Program-made: the position numbers and the translations under genes
Shown here: positions 14,085 to 26,201 of the stretch, piece after piece
Numbering within the stretch: position 1 is the first letter of the stretch
How the letters are laid out: the number at the start of each line of letters is the position of its first letter
Origin: Cymodocea nodosa
Lineage: Eukaryota > Streptophyta > Magnoliopsida > Alismatales > Cymodoceaceae
Length of the DNA stretch: 64,000 bases
Assembly: GCA_036874045.1 (NCBI GenBank)
Contig: CM072339.1
Coordinates: forward strand, 565,501-629,500
Reading direction: 5' to 3'
The notes under the pieces: generated by a model
The model's input: the letters and a program-made list of their open reading frames with translations, nothing else
The model's database searches: none
Told to the model about the DNA's origin: nothing

Positions 14085-15563
14085 TCTCAATTTTAAGAGA
14101 ATTACTTGATCGCCAAAGAGAATGAAATTTGATGTTTTCTCTAAAGCTCAAAGTTCATGAAATCAAAATCAGAATTGCCATAGCATCATTGCATCTAAAT
14201 AAGTAAACATCAGCTCAAAATTCAAAAAAATCGTTGCAAAATGATTGCATATTATTAGAATAACCTGGTTTCCAAAGGATCTCTTTGTTTGTATTTTGGA
14301 TTATTTTGGTGCTAATGGGGTATACTAATTGAAAAATTAAAACACCCATTACATGAGGTTTTTTCATTCTCTTGAAAAATAATAAAGGATCACTATCCTT
14401 ATGCAGTATAATGCACTCAAAAACTGAAAAAATGGACCCTTGATATATACGTGTGTAGCGCGTACACTGACAGTTATTATAGGAACCATCTATTTGTGTT
14501 TTATTTGCATGCTATGGCATGCCATGTAAATAGTTTTTCATTATTAGTGGTCAATGTATCTTTATTTGATCATGTCATTTATCTAATTAATTTGACAACA
14601 GTGACAACTGTATGCATGTAAATATATTTATATTAAATTTATAGCATTTTTTCAAAAAAAAACCATTTAAACCCCCATTTTTAAAAATTCTTTAATTTCC
14701 GATAGTTATAATGCCTTCTTTCCATTTTTACAACATTGGTTTAGATTAATCAAGTTTTGGACTGAAAAGACTAAGAACAACTTCAATTTAAGAATATTAT
14801 CATTTTATGCCTAAGTAGGTATAGGTTAGTTTGATCAAGGTTATTTCAAATGGTGCAAAGCATGAACCAATACAAAATGTAGAGACTAAATGCTACACTC
14901 GATGAATGGAAGCCACTTCTAAGTTTCCAAATCATCTGCTTGTGATGATGGGTTTTTACAAAGATGTTAGACGCCCAAATGAGAGAAACCGAAACATCCC
15001 AAGGTTTAATATCATATTTCACAGATTAAAGCGGTAGTCTTGACTAAATAAAGATTATGATCAACCACTATTACTAATATCAACTTCAACTAAAGCGATT
15101 TGATTGTTGAATTCGTGATTGGGCCTATGTTTAATTGTTATGAAATCAAGCACTAAAATTTGCTTGCTATCATGTTTAATGGAACGGACCTTGAAAACAC
15201 GACGTGGAGAAAGACACTAAAAATAAAAATGATGTCGAACATGCTAATTTCCATTCTATAAAGTTAGAAGTTTGATTGTTCCCTACTCATGGGACATTGT
15301 GCACACATATAACAAATTAATACGATGACAAACTAATTGAAAAGCACACCATAAGAGAACATGCTTCGCGATCTCTATTGTAGATTTTCATCACCGTAAA
15401 TTCTGCATAGAAAAGTTCGAAATGTCTACACACAGAGACCAAAATTTAAGGCATATCCAATAGTCCAGTGGAGACACGTTAAAACCAATTAAAATGCAAC
15501 AAGAGGAGGGGGCCAAGTCGGCAAACCTGGTTCTTCTCGCGTGATAGCAACGGAGCGTTCAGC

Positions 15564-16350
15564 TTAATGTTGTGTCCTCTGGATGCTCTTGATGTAGATG
15601 CCTATCGATCTCCTCCTCTGTTGTGAACCTCCCAATCCCAAGCCTTATCGATGCATGCGCCGTGTCCTGTTGCGACACCATGGCCCCTCAGGATACACAT
15701 AAGACAGCTCCAAGCTAGCAGTCATACTACAAGCACTGCCACTCGACATTGCCACCTCCTTAAGACTTAAGCCCCAACGGAAGATTCTCGCCATCAAAAT
15801 ATGCAAATGAAAATTTCAAATTTCTAGGGTACCTGTTATCAACACTCCTCCCATTGATCATAAGTTTTACGATCCCCTCCAACCTCATCCGAATCCCATT
15901 TAGAAGTCAGGAAAATCCGCTTGTTATCACATTCCATCGCTTTAACAGCCAATTTGCACGCCGCCCCCGTACCAACAGCCAACGGTGTCGGCACCGTCCC
16001 ATTCCTTATACCTTCTCTGTCATGCCCAAGGCCACTGTCCGTCAGTGCTCTACTCGGATGCCTCGGCCTCCTCCAACGCACCAACCTCCCTCGGCCCTTA
16101 AATCTTATGCCTGCGCATTGCCATCAAGATTTCGACAAGTTCAATATAGAATGGGATGGGTTTTCAGACTCATGCATTACGGGCTAAATTCGTGAAAAAC
16201 CTGAAATCTACCTGGTGGGAGATTAGAAAGTTTGGGAGATGGCATATACCATCTACCAGTTGCCAAGTGCGCAACAGCAGGAGTATCGTCCCTGATTGCG
16301 GCATTCTCTCTCCTATTTCTATCACGAACAAACAAGCTCTTTGTGAGAAC
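15564..16350 (-). pseudogene. NFS1: Broken, intronless NFS1 (mitochondrial cysteine desulfurase) copy, unit 1
   Basis: Reading the - strand in shifting frames gives conserved NFS1 pieces in the correct order: AAIRDDT, a match to the FNVPFHTD region, HKI-GP--VGAL, then GIRNGTVPTPLAVGTGAACKL, SSGSAC, ASLELSYV, IGRFTTEEEIDR and finally IKSIQRTQH followed by a stop at 15564-15566. These correspond to the C-terminal half of the plant enzyme, which supplies sulfur for iron-sulfur clusters in mitochondria. Several frameshifts and stops break it, and about 25 residues between EEEID and the C-terminal IKSIQ motif are missing. No introns are visible, so a retrocopy is likely. The 5' limit is uncertain because similarity fades beyond 16,350. 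Confidence 0.85.
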
Positions 16351-17009
16351 ATGGATATTAACAGGAAAATTGATAAAATAAAATGATGAGAAATGTAGAA
16401 TCAATTGATAAATCAATCCTTCAAGAACGGATACCCTTCTCTCTCGCCCCAAGCAAGTTAAACTCATGGTAACTCCCTCATCATTAAAAAGAAACATTCA
16501 ATGAAGAGGTCAATTCTTCGTGAGAATATGTGATGGTGAGGTAATTCCTTACTGCAATTTGATTGTGCCTGATCCGCTACAGTTGAGCAGGCCACGTTCA
16601 GTCGATTTGGATTGCGCTAATACAATCCAATTACAACCCATGTACTAACTAACATGGCATGATCACAACCCAAGTCTTGGCACGGCCCCAATCGACCCGT
16701 GAAAAGGCCTTTCCTCCCTAAAATGAAGTGGCTACGGCAGTCGTTTGTCTTCGGCAGCAAGCTGTCCAAAGGAACTAGGCAAATTTCCAGATCCCCATTC
16801 ACCAATCCCTGAACTCCGCCAATGTTCAAATCGAGCAGAGGAAGTCATCCCCTTTCGCCACCACTTCTCTAGCTTTCCCTTTCTCAGATTATTCAACTTC
16901 AACGAGACAGTGACTTGTACCTAAACCTTTTCTTCCTTATCTAGAGTCTTTGAGGTGGACTTCTTGTTCTACGTCTAACCATGTGCGCTCTGTTTGTACT
17001 TTTTTCTTT

Positions 17010-18010
17010 TTTTTTTATTAAAAATAAAACGATAAAAAATAATAATAATAGTAAAAAAATAAAGATGATAATATTATTTGTCTACTAAAAGAAATTAAGA
17101 AATAGGATGTTTTTGTAATTATAGTAAATTAAAAAGTTAATAATTTTTTTAAACAATAAATTAATAAAATAAATTAGAAAAAAATCATATATGAAAGTTA
17201 ATATTTTAAATATTATAATATACATTAAAATTTAATTAAATACAAATGTAACATGTGAAATAATATATTTGTAATTAACAAAAATAACATTGTTTATTGT
17301 AATTTAAATTTTTTAAAAAATAGACAACATACTACGTGAAAATATTATATTATATTATATGTTATATAAAGAACATAATTTGTTTATAAATTTCATCAGT
17401 TATTTATTTAACATTCATTTCATTAATGTAATATATTCCTTCTTCTTTGTTAATAGTAGAAACGTTGTTAAAATCATCAATATTCATTTTAACTGATTTA
17501 TTTATAAGATTTTTAAGTAAATATTCTTACGCAATGTTATTTATTTATTTAATGTATTATTTATGTTATGCTAGAATATGTTAACGTATTATTTAATATT
17601 ATTAAGTTGTGTTGAAATTAACGTTATTTATTTGATATATTATTAAATTGAATTAGAATATGTTAATGTATTATTTATTCTTGTAATGTTAACATTATTA
17701 TACTTTAACGCAATATAATCTTATATCATTTTTCAACATTATTTTTTATTTTAATCTATTATAATTATAATATGTTATTATTTATTTACTATTATAATCA
17801 TACTTCGTTGATATTATGTTAAAATATTATTATTTATTTTAATCTATGGTAACCATAATATATTATTTATTATTATAATTACAATTATTATATTTTAATT
17901 AATTATAATTATATTGATTATTATATTATAAATCGGTATCGATTTTTGTCGTTTTCAAAGTAATAAAGTGAAAAATAACAAAAAATATTTTATTTAATAC
18001 AAAAAGATGA
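17010..18010. repeat. Extremely AT-rich block
   Basis: About 1 kb composed almost only of A and T, with irregular short repeats such as ATTATTTATTTTAATCTAT and AGAATATGTTAA. It lies between the NFS1 pseudogene and the receptor kinase of unit 1 and has no obvious counterpart of this length in unit 2, so it was probably gained or expanded after the duplication. Confidence 0.8.
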
Positions 18011-18986
18011 TAAAAGCAATCTCTTTTCATCCCTGGAGGTACAGATTCCTACGTGGTTCTCAACACAATTCGTCTCCTTTTTTTTATGCCGAGTCTAAAA
18101 GGTAATGGGTCAACACAATTTGTTGACAAATCTGTTTTCCACATGGGAAAAAGGAAAGGCTCGTATGTAAGGTACGTCAAACGTCATTTGGGCTGAATGC
18201 GACCTAATCAATAAAATAATGGCCATCCAAGTTCTAATTTGCTTCTTTTGACGGTGACTTTTGGGTAAAATAATTCGTTTAGCTTTTATTTTAATTTTTT
18301 TGACACGAATTTTGAAAATTTAGTAGGAAACCCTTTACATGTATATTTTACAAAATCCGTAACATTTACGTATTCTCTTTGGACACATGCATGCAACAAA
18401 GTGTTTGGTTAACTGAAAGGCTTGATTAATCACCACCATATCTCACATTTAAATTTGACCCCCGCAACTTTTACATAAGTTAATCTCACCCAGTTTTCTG
18501 AAATACACTAATTGTTTTAAAATTAAAATAAAAAGGCCAGCAGAAGTTACATTTTCTAAAAAATATATTTAGATGAGAATCACTTGGAAATAAAACGACG
18601 ATGAAACGGTATCTTTGAAGACGCAAGCGACAAGTTTTTCAAGAAGGGACAGATCATCATCCGTCGTCGAACGTCGCTGTCGTACGACGACGTAATACGT
18701 ACACTTCTATTATTTTCCGGTACACGCCATCGACCTCTGGTCCGGTGTGTGTAATTAATTAGCGTTCTTGAAGACGTCCACCGGCAAACTGGTACCTACC
18801 ATTAATCATCTTTCTTCTCTACTTTGTCATTACATGCAATATGAAAATATAGAGTAATAGAATAATGACACTGCTTGTCTACAATCCATCATAAATAAGA
18901 ATCACCTCTACAAACGATCCACAAGATAAGAAACCTCGGTGTTCGATCTTCTTCCGACGCCATTGGAAACCAGAAGCGGTGTGGAC

Positions 18987-21014
18987 ATGTTTGGCATCAA
19001 CGCTACTTCGTCGTTCTTGTTCTTGTTCTTCTTCTTTGTATTCTTCCCATGGCATCATCAACTGGAAGCGGCCTCCGACGACACGTCCTTCACCTACAAC
19101 GGCTTCGATCATGAAATCTTCAATCTTTCTGGCTGTGCCACTATCAACAAGCAGAACGGGAGTCTCCTCCAGCTCACCAACACCAAACGCTGCAATGGCC
19201 TGGCCTTCCGCTCAATCCCCGTTCCTTTCCGGAGCTCGTCGCAGCCACGCGAAATCCTCTCCTTCTCCACCACTTTCGTCGTTGCCATCATTCCCAAGTA
19301 CGACTCCGCAATCTCGTTTGGGTTGGCGTTTGTTGTTTCCCCGTCCAACCATCTTCAGCCCAGTCCGAGGCCTCCTTTCTTCGGCATCTTCAACTCGTCC
19401 AACAACGGCAGCGCCTCCAACCACATACTTGCCGTCATCCTCAACGAGGTCAGGAACAGCCGCGTTGGAGTCCACGTCAACGCTGCCTCTCCTCAAGTAC
19501 AGAGAAGAGCTGCTTACTTCGAAGGAGGGCGTTTCAAGAACATCTCCTTCGCCGACGACAAGATCATGTACGTCAGCGTGGACTACAACGCCAAGGACAT
19601 GGAAATGAACGTGACCATGTCTCCGTTCAGCAAGGCAAAGGCAAATCTCACCGGCAACCGCCCCTTTCTGTCTACCAAGATCAATCTCACCGACGTAATA
19701 CTGGACACCATGTACATGGGCTTCTCCGGCATCTCCGCTAGCGCTCCGACGTCGCACTTCGTCCTTGGGTGGAGCTTCCAACTGAACGGCCGGGCTCCTC
19801 CGCTCGACTTTTCCAGACTTCAGCTGGACCAACTGCCGAAGACTACCACAGAAGGCAAACCTTCCGTTCTCAGGATATTGATACCTATTCTGTCGTCTCT
19901 GGCGGTACTTGTGGTAGTCGCGGGCGTCGTCTTGGCGGTGAGAAGAAGGATCAAGTTTGCGGAAGTTATCGAGGATTGGGAGATGGAATACGGACCTCAT
20001 CGGTTTTCCTACAAGGACTTGTACGTGGCAACCAAAGGATTCAAGGACAGCAAGCTTCTCGGAATCGGAGGGTTCGGGAAGGTGTACGAAGGGGTCCTGC
20101 CCAAATCAGAAAGCCAAGTTGCCGTCAAGAAAGTTTCTCACAACTCCAGACAGGGGATGAGGGAATTCGTGGCCGAGATCGTCAGCATGGGTCGGCTCCG
20201 TCATCGGAACCTGGTGCGACTCCTCGGCTACTGCCGCCGCAAGGGCGAACTCCTCTTGGTCTACGACTTCATGCCCAACGGGAGCCTCGACAAGTTCCTC
20301 TTCGACAGACCTAAGGCCACGCTCGACTGGAACCAACGGTTCCATATCATCAAAGGCGTGGCCTCGGGACTGCATTATCTGCACGAAGGGTGGGAGCAGC
20401 TTGTCATCCACCGAGACGTGAAGGCCAGCAACGTTCTCCTCGACGGCGCGCTCAACGGTAGACTGGGAGACTTCGGCCTCGCGAGGATGTACGACCATGG
20501 GACGAACCCACAGACAACCCACTTGGTGGGCACCTTGGGGTACATTGCACCGGAGCTAACGAGAACCGGCAAGGCCACGACATCGACCGACGTGTTCGCC
20601 TTCGGCACTTTTCTCCTCGAGGTTTCGTGCGGGAGGAGGCCGATCGAACCACGCGCACCGAACGGCGACGTCATCACGACAGAATGGGTCCTGAAAAATT
20701 GGACAAACGGAAACTTGCTTTCGTCCGTGGATCCTAGTTTGGACATGAACTACGCGGCGGAGGAGGCGGAGCTGGTGTTGAAGCTCGGGTTGCTCTGCGC
20801 CCACTGGATGGAGACCGCACGGCCGTCCATGAGACAGGTGCTGCAGTTTCTGGAAGGGGAGCAGCCGCTGCCGAAGCTGACGGCGGGGTACTGGAAGGAC
20901 GACGTGGCGTCGATGAGGTGGAACGAGAATTTCGACGACTACAACATGAGGTCCAACTCCACGTGGACGGTCGCGACGGCCACCAGCTCGATGTTTCTGT
21001 CAAGTGGACGGTGA
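18987..21014 (+). CDS. L-type lectin receptor-like kinase (clade IV/SIT-like), unit 1
   Basis: Single exon, 675 residues, the usual LecRK length. The open frame extends upstream to 18939, but without an ATG; the first in-frame ATG is at 18987. A hydrophobic signal peptide covers about residues 7-25, a legume-lectin domain about 30-276, a membrane helix 297-318, and a Ser/Thr kinase about 345-625. Kinase landmarks are the glycine loop from G359, Lys381, HRD with Asp477, and DFG with Asp495, so it should be catalytically active. The juxtamembrane EYGPHRFSYKDLYVATKGF is typical of clade IV receptors such as rice SIT kinases. In the lectin domain the metal-binding E-x-D near residue 151 is I-L-N, and the following acidic loop is missing. 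At the position of the paralogue's start codon this gene has TTG. Plasma-membrane location is inferred. Confidence 0.93.
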   Translation: MFGINATSSFLFLFFFFVFFPWHHQLEAASDDTSFTYNGFDHEIFNLSGCATINKQNGSLLQLTNTKRCNGLAFRSIPVPFRSSSQPREILSFSTTFVVAIIPKYDSAISFGLAFVVSPSNHLQPSPRPPFFGIFNSSNNGSASNHILAVILNEVRNSRVGVHVNAASPQVQRRAAYFEGGRFKNISFADDKIMYVSVDYNAKDMEMNVTMSPFSKAKANLTGNRPFLSTKINLTDVILDTMYMGFSGISASAPTSHFVLGWSFQLNGRAPPLDFSRLQLDQLPKTTTEGKPSVLRILIPILSSLAVLVVVAGVVLAVRRRIKFAEVIEDWEMEYGPHRFSYKDLYVATKGFKDSKLLGIGGFGKVYEGVLPKSESQVAVKKVSHNSRQGMREFVAEIVSMGRLRHRNLVRLLGYCRRKGELLLVYDFMPNGSLDKFLFDRPKATLDWNQRFHIIKGVASGLHYLHEGWEQLVIHRDVKASNVLLDGALNGRLGDFGLARMYDHGTNPQTTHLVGTLGYIAPELTRTGKATTSTDVFAFGTFLLEVSCGRRPIEPRAPNGDVITTEWVLKNWTNGNLLSSVDPSLDMNYAAEEAELVLKLGLLCAHWMETARPSMRQVLQFLEGEQPLPKLTAGYWKDDVASMRWNENFDDYNMRSNSTWTVATATSSMFLSSGR

Positions 21015-21420
21015 TCGGCCTCCGTTTGTGCTTGTTTTGAATATCGCCTTTTTGTCGACGCTTGTTTTGTGTATCTTATCCTCGTCCAAATCGACTTCGA
21101 AACGATAGATCTATTAAATTCCAACTTAAATACAACGTTATATAAGTTCAGGGCTTGGGGCTTGTTTCTTTTTCGTTTTCGTCCATGTAAAATTTTTCAC
21201 AACTTATCTTCTTACATGTTACTTATTTATATTTTATAAATATAAGTTTTCATAAATATACTTTAATATCGATTAAATTTTAATTCAAAACTAATTGATT
21301 ACGAGTCCAAAAATTGCGAGCCGATGAACCTTCCGCCAACAGGATCCTTGAACAGTACTCAAATCACCGGTGATCATGGTCCGTGTGGGTCAGCAATAAA
21401 TTTATTATCATAAATAATTT

Positions 21421-22606
21421 TGGATCACCTGTGCGACGTCAACAACCGCACCTGCCTTTTTCTTTGTTTTATTTTTTGGGCATGTGGACGGTGGACCGCT
21501 CTCATCTGCCGACAACACTTATTTATTTGTTCTGCACATCTGGACCTATTGACTTGTACAAGTTTTTATTTCTACGGCAAAGCGACACGTAAGTACAAAA
21601 CAAAACATGCGAAGGAGCTAATTCTCTCTTTACTTACTCGTCGACCTTATCACCCTGTCCACGAACGGTGGAGGCTCACTAAAGTTATCAACATTCGAGG
21701 TAATATTTAGTAGACCATTGACCGCTCCATCTTATAACTCATTTGACAAAAAATAATTACATCTAGCTTAATGGTTGCATTTAAAACATGTTAATTGGAT
21801 CAAACCTAATCATGCCAACTTGATCTAATGTAGTCAAACAATATCATCGATATATGATTTTTTTGAATTATACGGAAGTACAATTCGGTTAAACACAAAC
21901 CTGCCACAAGCAATATAATTGACATAACACGAGTGAGCCTTTTTTAAATCGTTATATAGTTTACAAAAATGATATGTCGAAAATCAGACCAAATTTTTAT
22001 ACTTTGATCGTACCGATTTCATTATATTGATTGCAAAATCAATACGACAAACTTAAAAAATTTAAAACTTTATGTGAAAATAAATATATCGTCTATAAAA
22101 ACAACATGCTAAATTTTACATTCACATTCAAGAGAGAATTTTTAACTTAGGTTAGGTTACCTTCTTGTTGACTATATATATTTTATTGTTGTCTACGTAC
22201 CATTAATTTTGAAAATAAATGATGACGTTCGATGTTGTCGTCTGCGAGCGATTTATTATTTTGAAAATAAATGACGCGCAAGCAGACAAACAATGAAATT
22301 TTGCTTACAAACGAAAACACGACTAATATCAATAAAATCGGTCAAATTGATCCTCGATGAATCAACGAGACCAATCAGCCGAACATGGACTGACATGTGA
22401 TCATGACATTATTACAATGTGTGGCATGTAGGTTTGATGCAACCACCAACTAATCATACAGATACTAAATTGTTGCCTATGTATTAATTACAAGGTCATG
22501 TGGTTCAATAGGATTCATAACCGCATTTACTATTGTTGATTATAAATACCACAGTAAAGAGCTTTTCCCAACTTCAAACCTAATTTACATCATTCATTCC
22601 TACAAT
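21421..22606. other. Spacer between the two duplication units
   Basis: AT-rich sequence without a supported gene. Short open frames at 21.4-21.7 kb have no recognisable domain. The second duplication unit begins near 22,607. Confidence 0.5.
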
Positions 22607-24245
22607 CTAAATTTCAAGAGAATTTCTTGACTACCAAAGAGAATGAAATTTGATGTTCTCTTTAAAGCTCAAAGTTCATGAAATCAATATCAAATTGCTA
22701 TTGCATCTAAGTAAGAAAACAAGTGCTCGAAATTTTTTTAAAAATAATCGTTGCAAAATGATTGCATATTATTAGAATAACCTATTAAAACCCCATTTTA
22801 AGACCCATTTCTAGAAATTCTTGAATTTCCATTATTTATAATACCTTCTTTACATTTTTACAACATTGGTTTGGATTAATCAAGTTTTGAACTAACATCA
22901 ACTTCCATTTAAGCATGTTGTCATTTTATGCCTAAGTTGGTATAGGTTAATTTGATCTAGATAATTACAGTTGGTGCGAAACATGAACTTATTATATATA
23001 CATTCTTAGTGGTATTGTATAGCATCATGTTATTGTTCGCCTTCCGCTCCTCTACATGATTACAGTCACAACTTCGTAAATTTTGTATTATTGTTTACCT
23101 GCAGTTTCTGTTCGTAGTCACGATAATAATCTCACGTGAATATTCACTTTTGACCTCTTTAATGCCACCATGGTGTTGTTTTTATTTATTTATTTTTGTA
23201 TATTTATCGTCATGTTTTTACAAGAAAATACGAAGAGAAAAGGAAATATGAAAGAAGATGAAAAACATAAAAAATATATATACATGTGAAATGATGAAAG
23301 ATAAGCGGAAAAGATAAATAATCGAATTGTGAATGAATGCAGGCATATATAAAAGATACATGGAGGACATATATGCAAAAATAAAATGACGATGAAGAAA
23401 TATATGACTGGGGCGTACTCTTGAGGCAACGGGCATTAAATATATGTGTAAGGAAATCAAATATATGTATGTGCAAAAAAAAAGTGGGATACGTATGTAT
23501 GAAATGACCTTATATACGTATCAGATAAAATATTCGAGTACATATATGATGAACTGATATATGCCGATTAAGACAAAATATAATATGTATATGTGGAAAA
23601 GATAAATATTCGTTAAAGAATAAATTATCAAACAGATTATTCGTATCATAATATGTATTTGATACGATTAATATGACGTAAATGAGACGTCCGATATAAG
23701 GTACAAAATTAATAATTAATTCTGGAAATGTCTTGCATATTACATATGTATATCTTTTAATATTCTTGCAACATTTCTAATATAAAAAAGCCCATGTTGA
23801 CAAATGACAAGACGACAATGCTTCGATAGAACGAAGGATAACGTGGAAAAAGTATTAAATGATGTCGAACATGCTAGTTTCCATTCTATAAGGTTAAAAG
23901 TATCTGCAATAATGATTGTTGTTCCCTTCTCACACCACATCGTGCACACATATAACAAATTAATACGAGGGCAAACTAATTGAAAAGCATGGCATAAGAG
24001 GACATGCTTCCCAATCTCTACTGTAGTTTTCCATCACTGTAAATTCTGCACAGGGAAGGTTCGAAATGTCTACACACACAGGCCAAAATTTGAAGCATAT
24101 CCGATAGTCCAGAGGAGATACAACAAAACCAATTAAAAAGCAATAAGAGGAGGGGGCCAAGTTGGCAAACCTGGTTCAGCTTCTTCTCATGAGATGGCAA
24201 TCGAGATCCCTAAACCGGTCTTCCTTCCCTTATTCGTTTGCCTCC

Positions 24246-24730
24246 TTAATGTTGTGTCCACTGGATGGCGATGTCTAAACCCTACCGCCCCCATCGATCT
24301 CCTCCTCCGTTGTGAACCTCCCGATCCCAAGCCTCGACGCCGATGCATTCGCCGCGTCCTGCTGCGACACCACGGCCCCTCCTCAGCATGCACATAAGAC
24401 GGCTCCAAGCTAGCAATCGTACTACGAGAACTCTCCTTAGGGCTCAAGTCCCATCGGAAGATTCTCCCCATCAACATATGCAAATGAAAAGTTCAAATTT
24501 CCAGTGTCCCTGTTCTCAATACTCTCCCATTGATCACAAGTTTCACACTCACCTCTATAACCTCGTCTGAATCCCATTCCAGAAGCCGTCCCCAAAGTCC
24601 CGACCTCCGCTTGCCATCACATTTTCATCTCTTCACCAGCCCGATTTGCACCCCGCCCCTGTACGAGCAGACTGTCGACGGCGTCGGCACCGTCCCACTC
24701 TTTATCCTTCCTCTCTCGGTATCCGATGCG
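24246..24730 (-). pseudogene. NFS1: Broken, intronless NFS1 copy, unit 2
   Basis: On the - strand, pieces of the C-terminal part of cysteine desulfurase follow in order: the SGTVPTP region, GNLNFSFAYVDGENLPMGL, a match to ASLEPSYV, IGRFTTEEEID, and DIAIQWTQH with its stop at 24246-24248. Frameshifts and stops separate them. As in unit 1, about 25 residues before the C-terminus are missing, which suggests the deletion predates the duplication. The copy keeps less 5' sequence than unit 1 and the similarity ends near 24,730, where AT-rich DNA begins. Confidence 0.85.
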
Positions 24731-26201
24731 GTTTATTTATGCTGACAAGACTTACACAATTCCTTTCCGCAGTAAAACTAAAATTACATTTAGGTAAATG
24801 TTTTATTTAAGTGCAAAGTGACATGTTATTAATAAAGTTAATGAGTAATTAGTAGTAGTAATTGATCGATATGTATTTATTATTAAAATTAAAATTATTA
24901 TAATACCTAATAATAAATGTAATTATTAAATATTATATTATATGATTAATTAACGTAGTTGTATTAAGATAATTTTAGTTGATATAATCACTTTTAACTA
25001 AAATGAAATTTCCTAGAGAAATATAATTTAAAGAATTTTTTTTTTAAGTTTAAATAATGGTGTAAATGTAGGTTGATGGTCTTGTAATCTTAATATGTTT
25101 TGTACGGTTATTTTGGAAAATAGGAATGCCACGCCTTCAGATCATACTTGAAAATACATTATAATCTACATTCGATATCTGTGGTCCGTGCTAACTAGCC
25201 ATAACGGACATTAAACGTCAAGCTGCCATAGATATTAAAGTTGGCCTTATTCTATTGTAAGGTACTCAATTTTTGAATTTTTATTTAATCGTTATTTTAA
25301 TAAATTTGTTTACTTATATAATATTAAAAACTTGATCTTTACTTAGATGTTATTTATAAATAATATTTTATGTCATCGTAAAAGTTCTTATTTTACTTTT
25401 ATAATGATAACGAGCTTTCATATATAAATTTTGTATTTATTTAGTAGCTATTATGGTACCTTTTGAATGAAATTTATTCTGCCCTTTTTTATTCCTGGAT
25501 TCTTACCCTATTATTTTATTGTCTTGTCATAAACTCCTCGTGGCATTTACACGAGGGCCACTAATTGTTTGCGTTATTTTATTCTTACGAAAGCATGTTA
25601 TTTATATGAGCAACCATTTAATATTTGCACTCGCACCGCTGATACTTTTAATGCGATCAATAACTATGTGATTTTAAAATATTTTTGTAAATTTTTTATT
25701 GGTTACGTTTTTTACGTGAAAAAAGAAATCATTGAATATTTACTGATAAAAAATGATTACTGCAATAAATTCTAATCACGTTTAATTGTATTTTTTGCTT
25801 GGTTTTAAAAAGCGATACCATAAAACAGTTGCCCTTGGACATTTGGTAAAGAGGTTAGCCATCGATTTAATATTATTTGGACATTTGGTAAACAGTTACT
25901 CATAAAATTTTATACAATTTAAATATTGGGTAAATATACTTTGCTGTAAGACAGATTTCTGATAACTTGCTTATCAAACAATAAACCGTCGGACATCGAT
26001 GTAAGTTTGGGAACGCCTGTCCGAACCCAACAACGAAAAACCACCGGAGCGCCATTACAATCGCTGCAACGATGGAGTAATGACACTTATCCACCACCAT
26101 AAATGACCGTCACCTGCCACAGACGGCATTACATCACGGTCCTCTATAACAAACGAGTCGCAAGGCAAGAACCCTCTGTGTACTTCTTTCCTCCGACGAC
26201 A

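Larger units (their letters stand above)
14085..21420. repeat. Tandem segmental duplication, unit 1
   Basis: This unit is collinear with 22607-28560. Matching blocks, by approximate start, are 14,085/22,607, 14,690/22,800, 15,230/23,860, 15,564/24,246 (NFS1 pseudogene), 18,850/26,070 (receptor promoter), 18,987/26,202 (coding region) and 21,370/28,510 (3' flank). Unit 1 has extra DNA at about 14,275-14,655 and in the AT-rich block of 16.4-18.8 kb; unit 2 has extra DNA at about 23.0-23.8 kb. Non-coding similarity is substantial but interrupted, so the duplication is not recent. Boundaries are judged by eye. Confidence 0.85.

Noticed and set aside
15839-16195. Open frames over the NFS1 copy as an intact small gene
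   Set aside because: The conserved NFS1 pieces switch frame several times and are broken by stops, so this is a pseudogene.
18939-18986. Extension of the unit 1 receptor to the upstream end of its open frame
   Set aside because: The codon at 18939 is GTG, not ATG, and the extension would precede the signal peptide.
19212-20000. A 262-codon open frame antisense to the first lectin receptor kinase
   Set aside because: It is a shadow of the GC-rich coding strand; the sense frame has the full lectin and kinase domains.
26103-26201. Upstream in-frame ATG of the unit 2 receptor
   Set aside because: It would put 33 hydrophilic residues before the signal peptide, and a TATA-like site lies downstream of it; kept only as an alternative.
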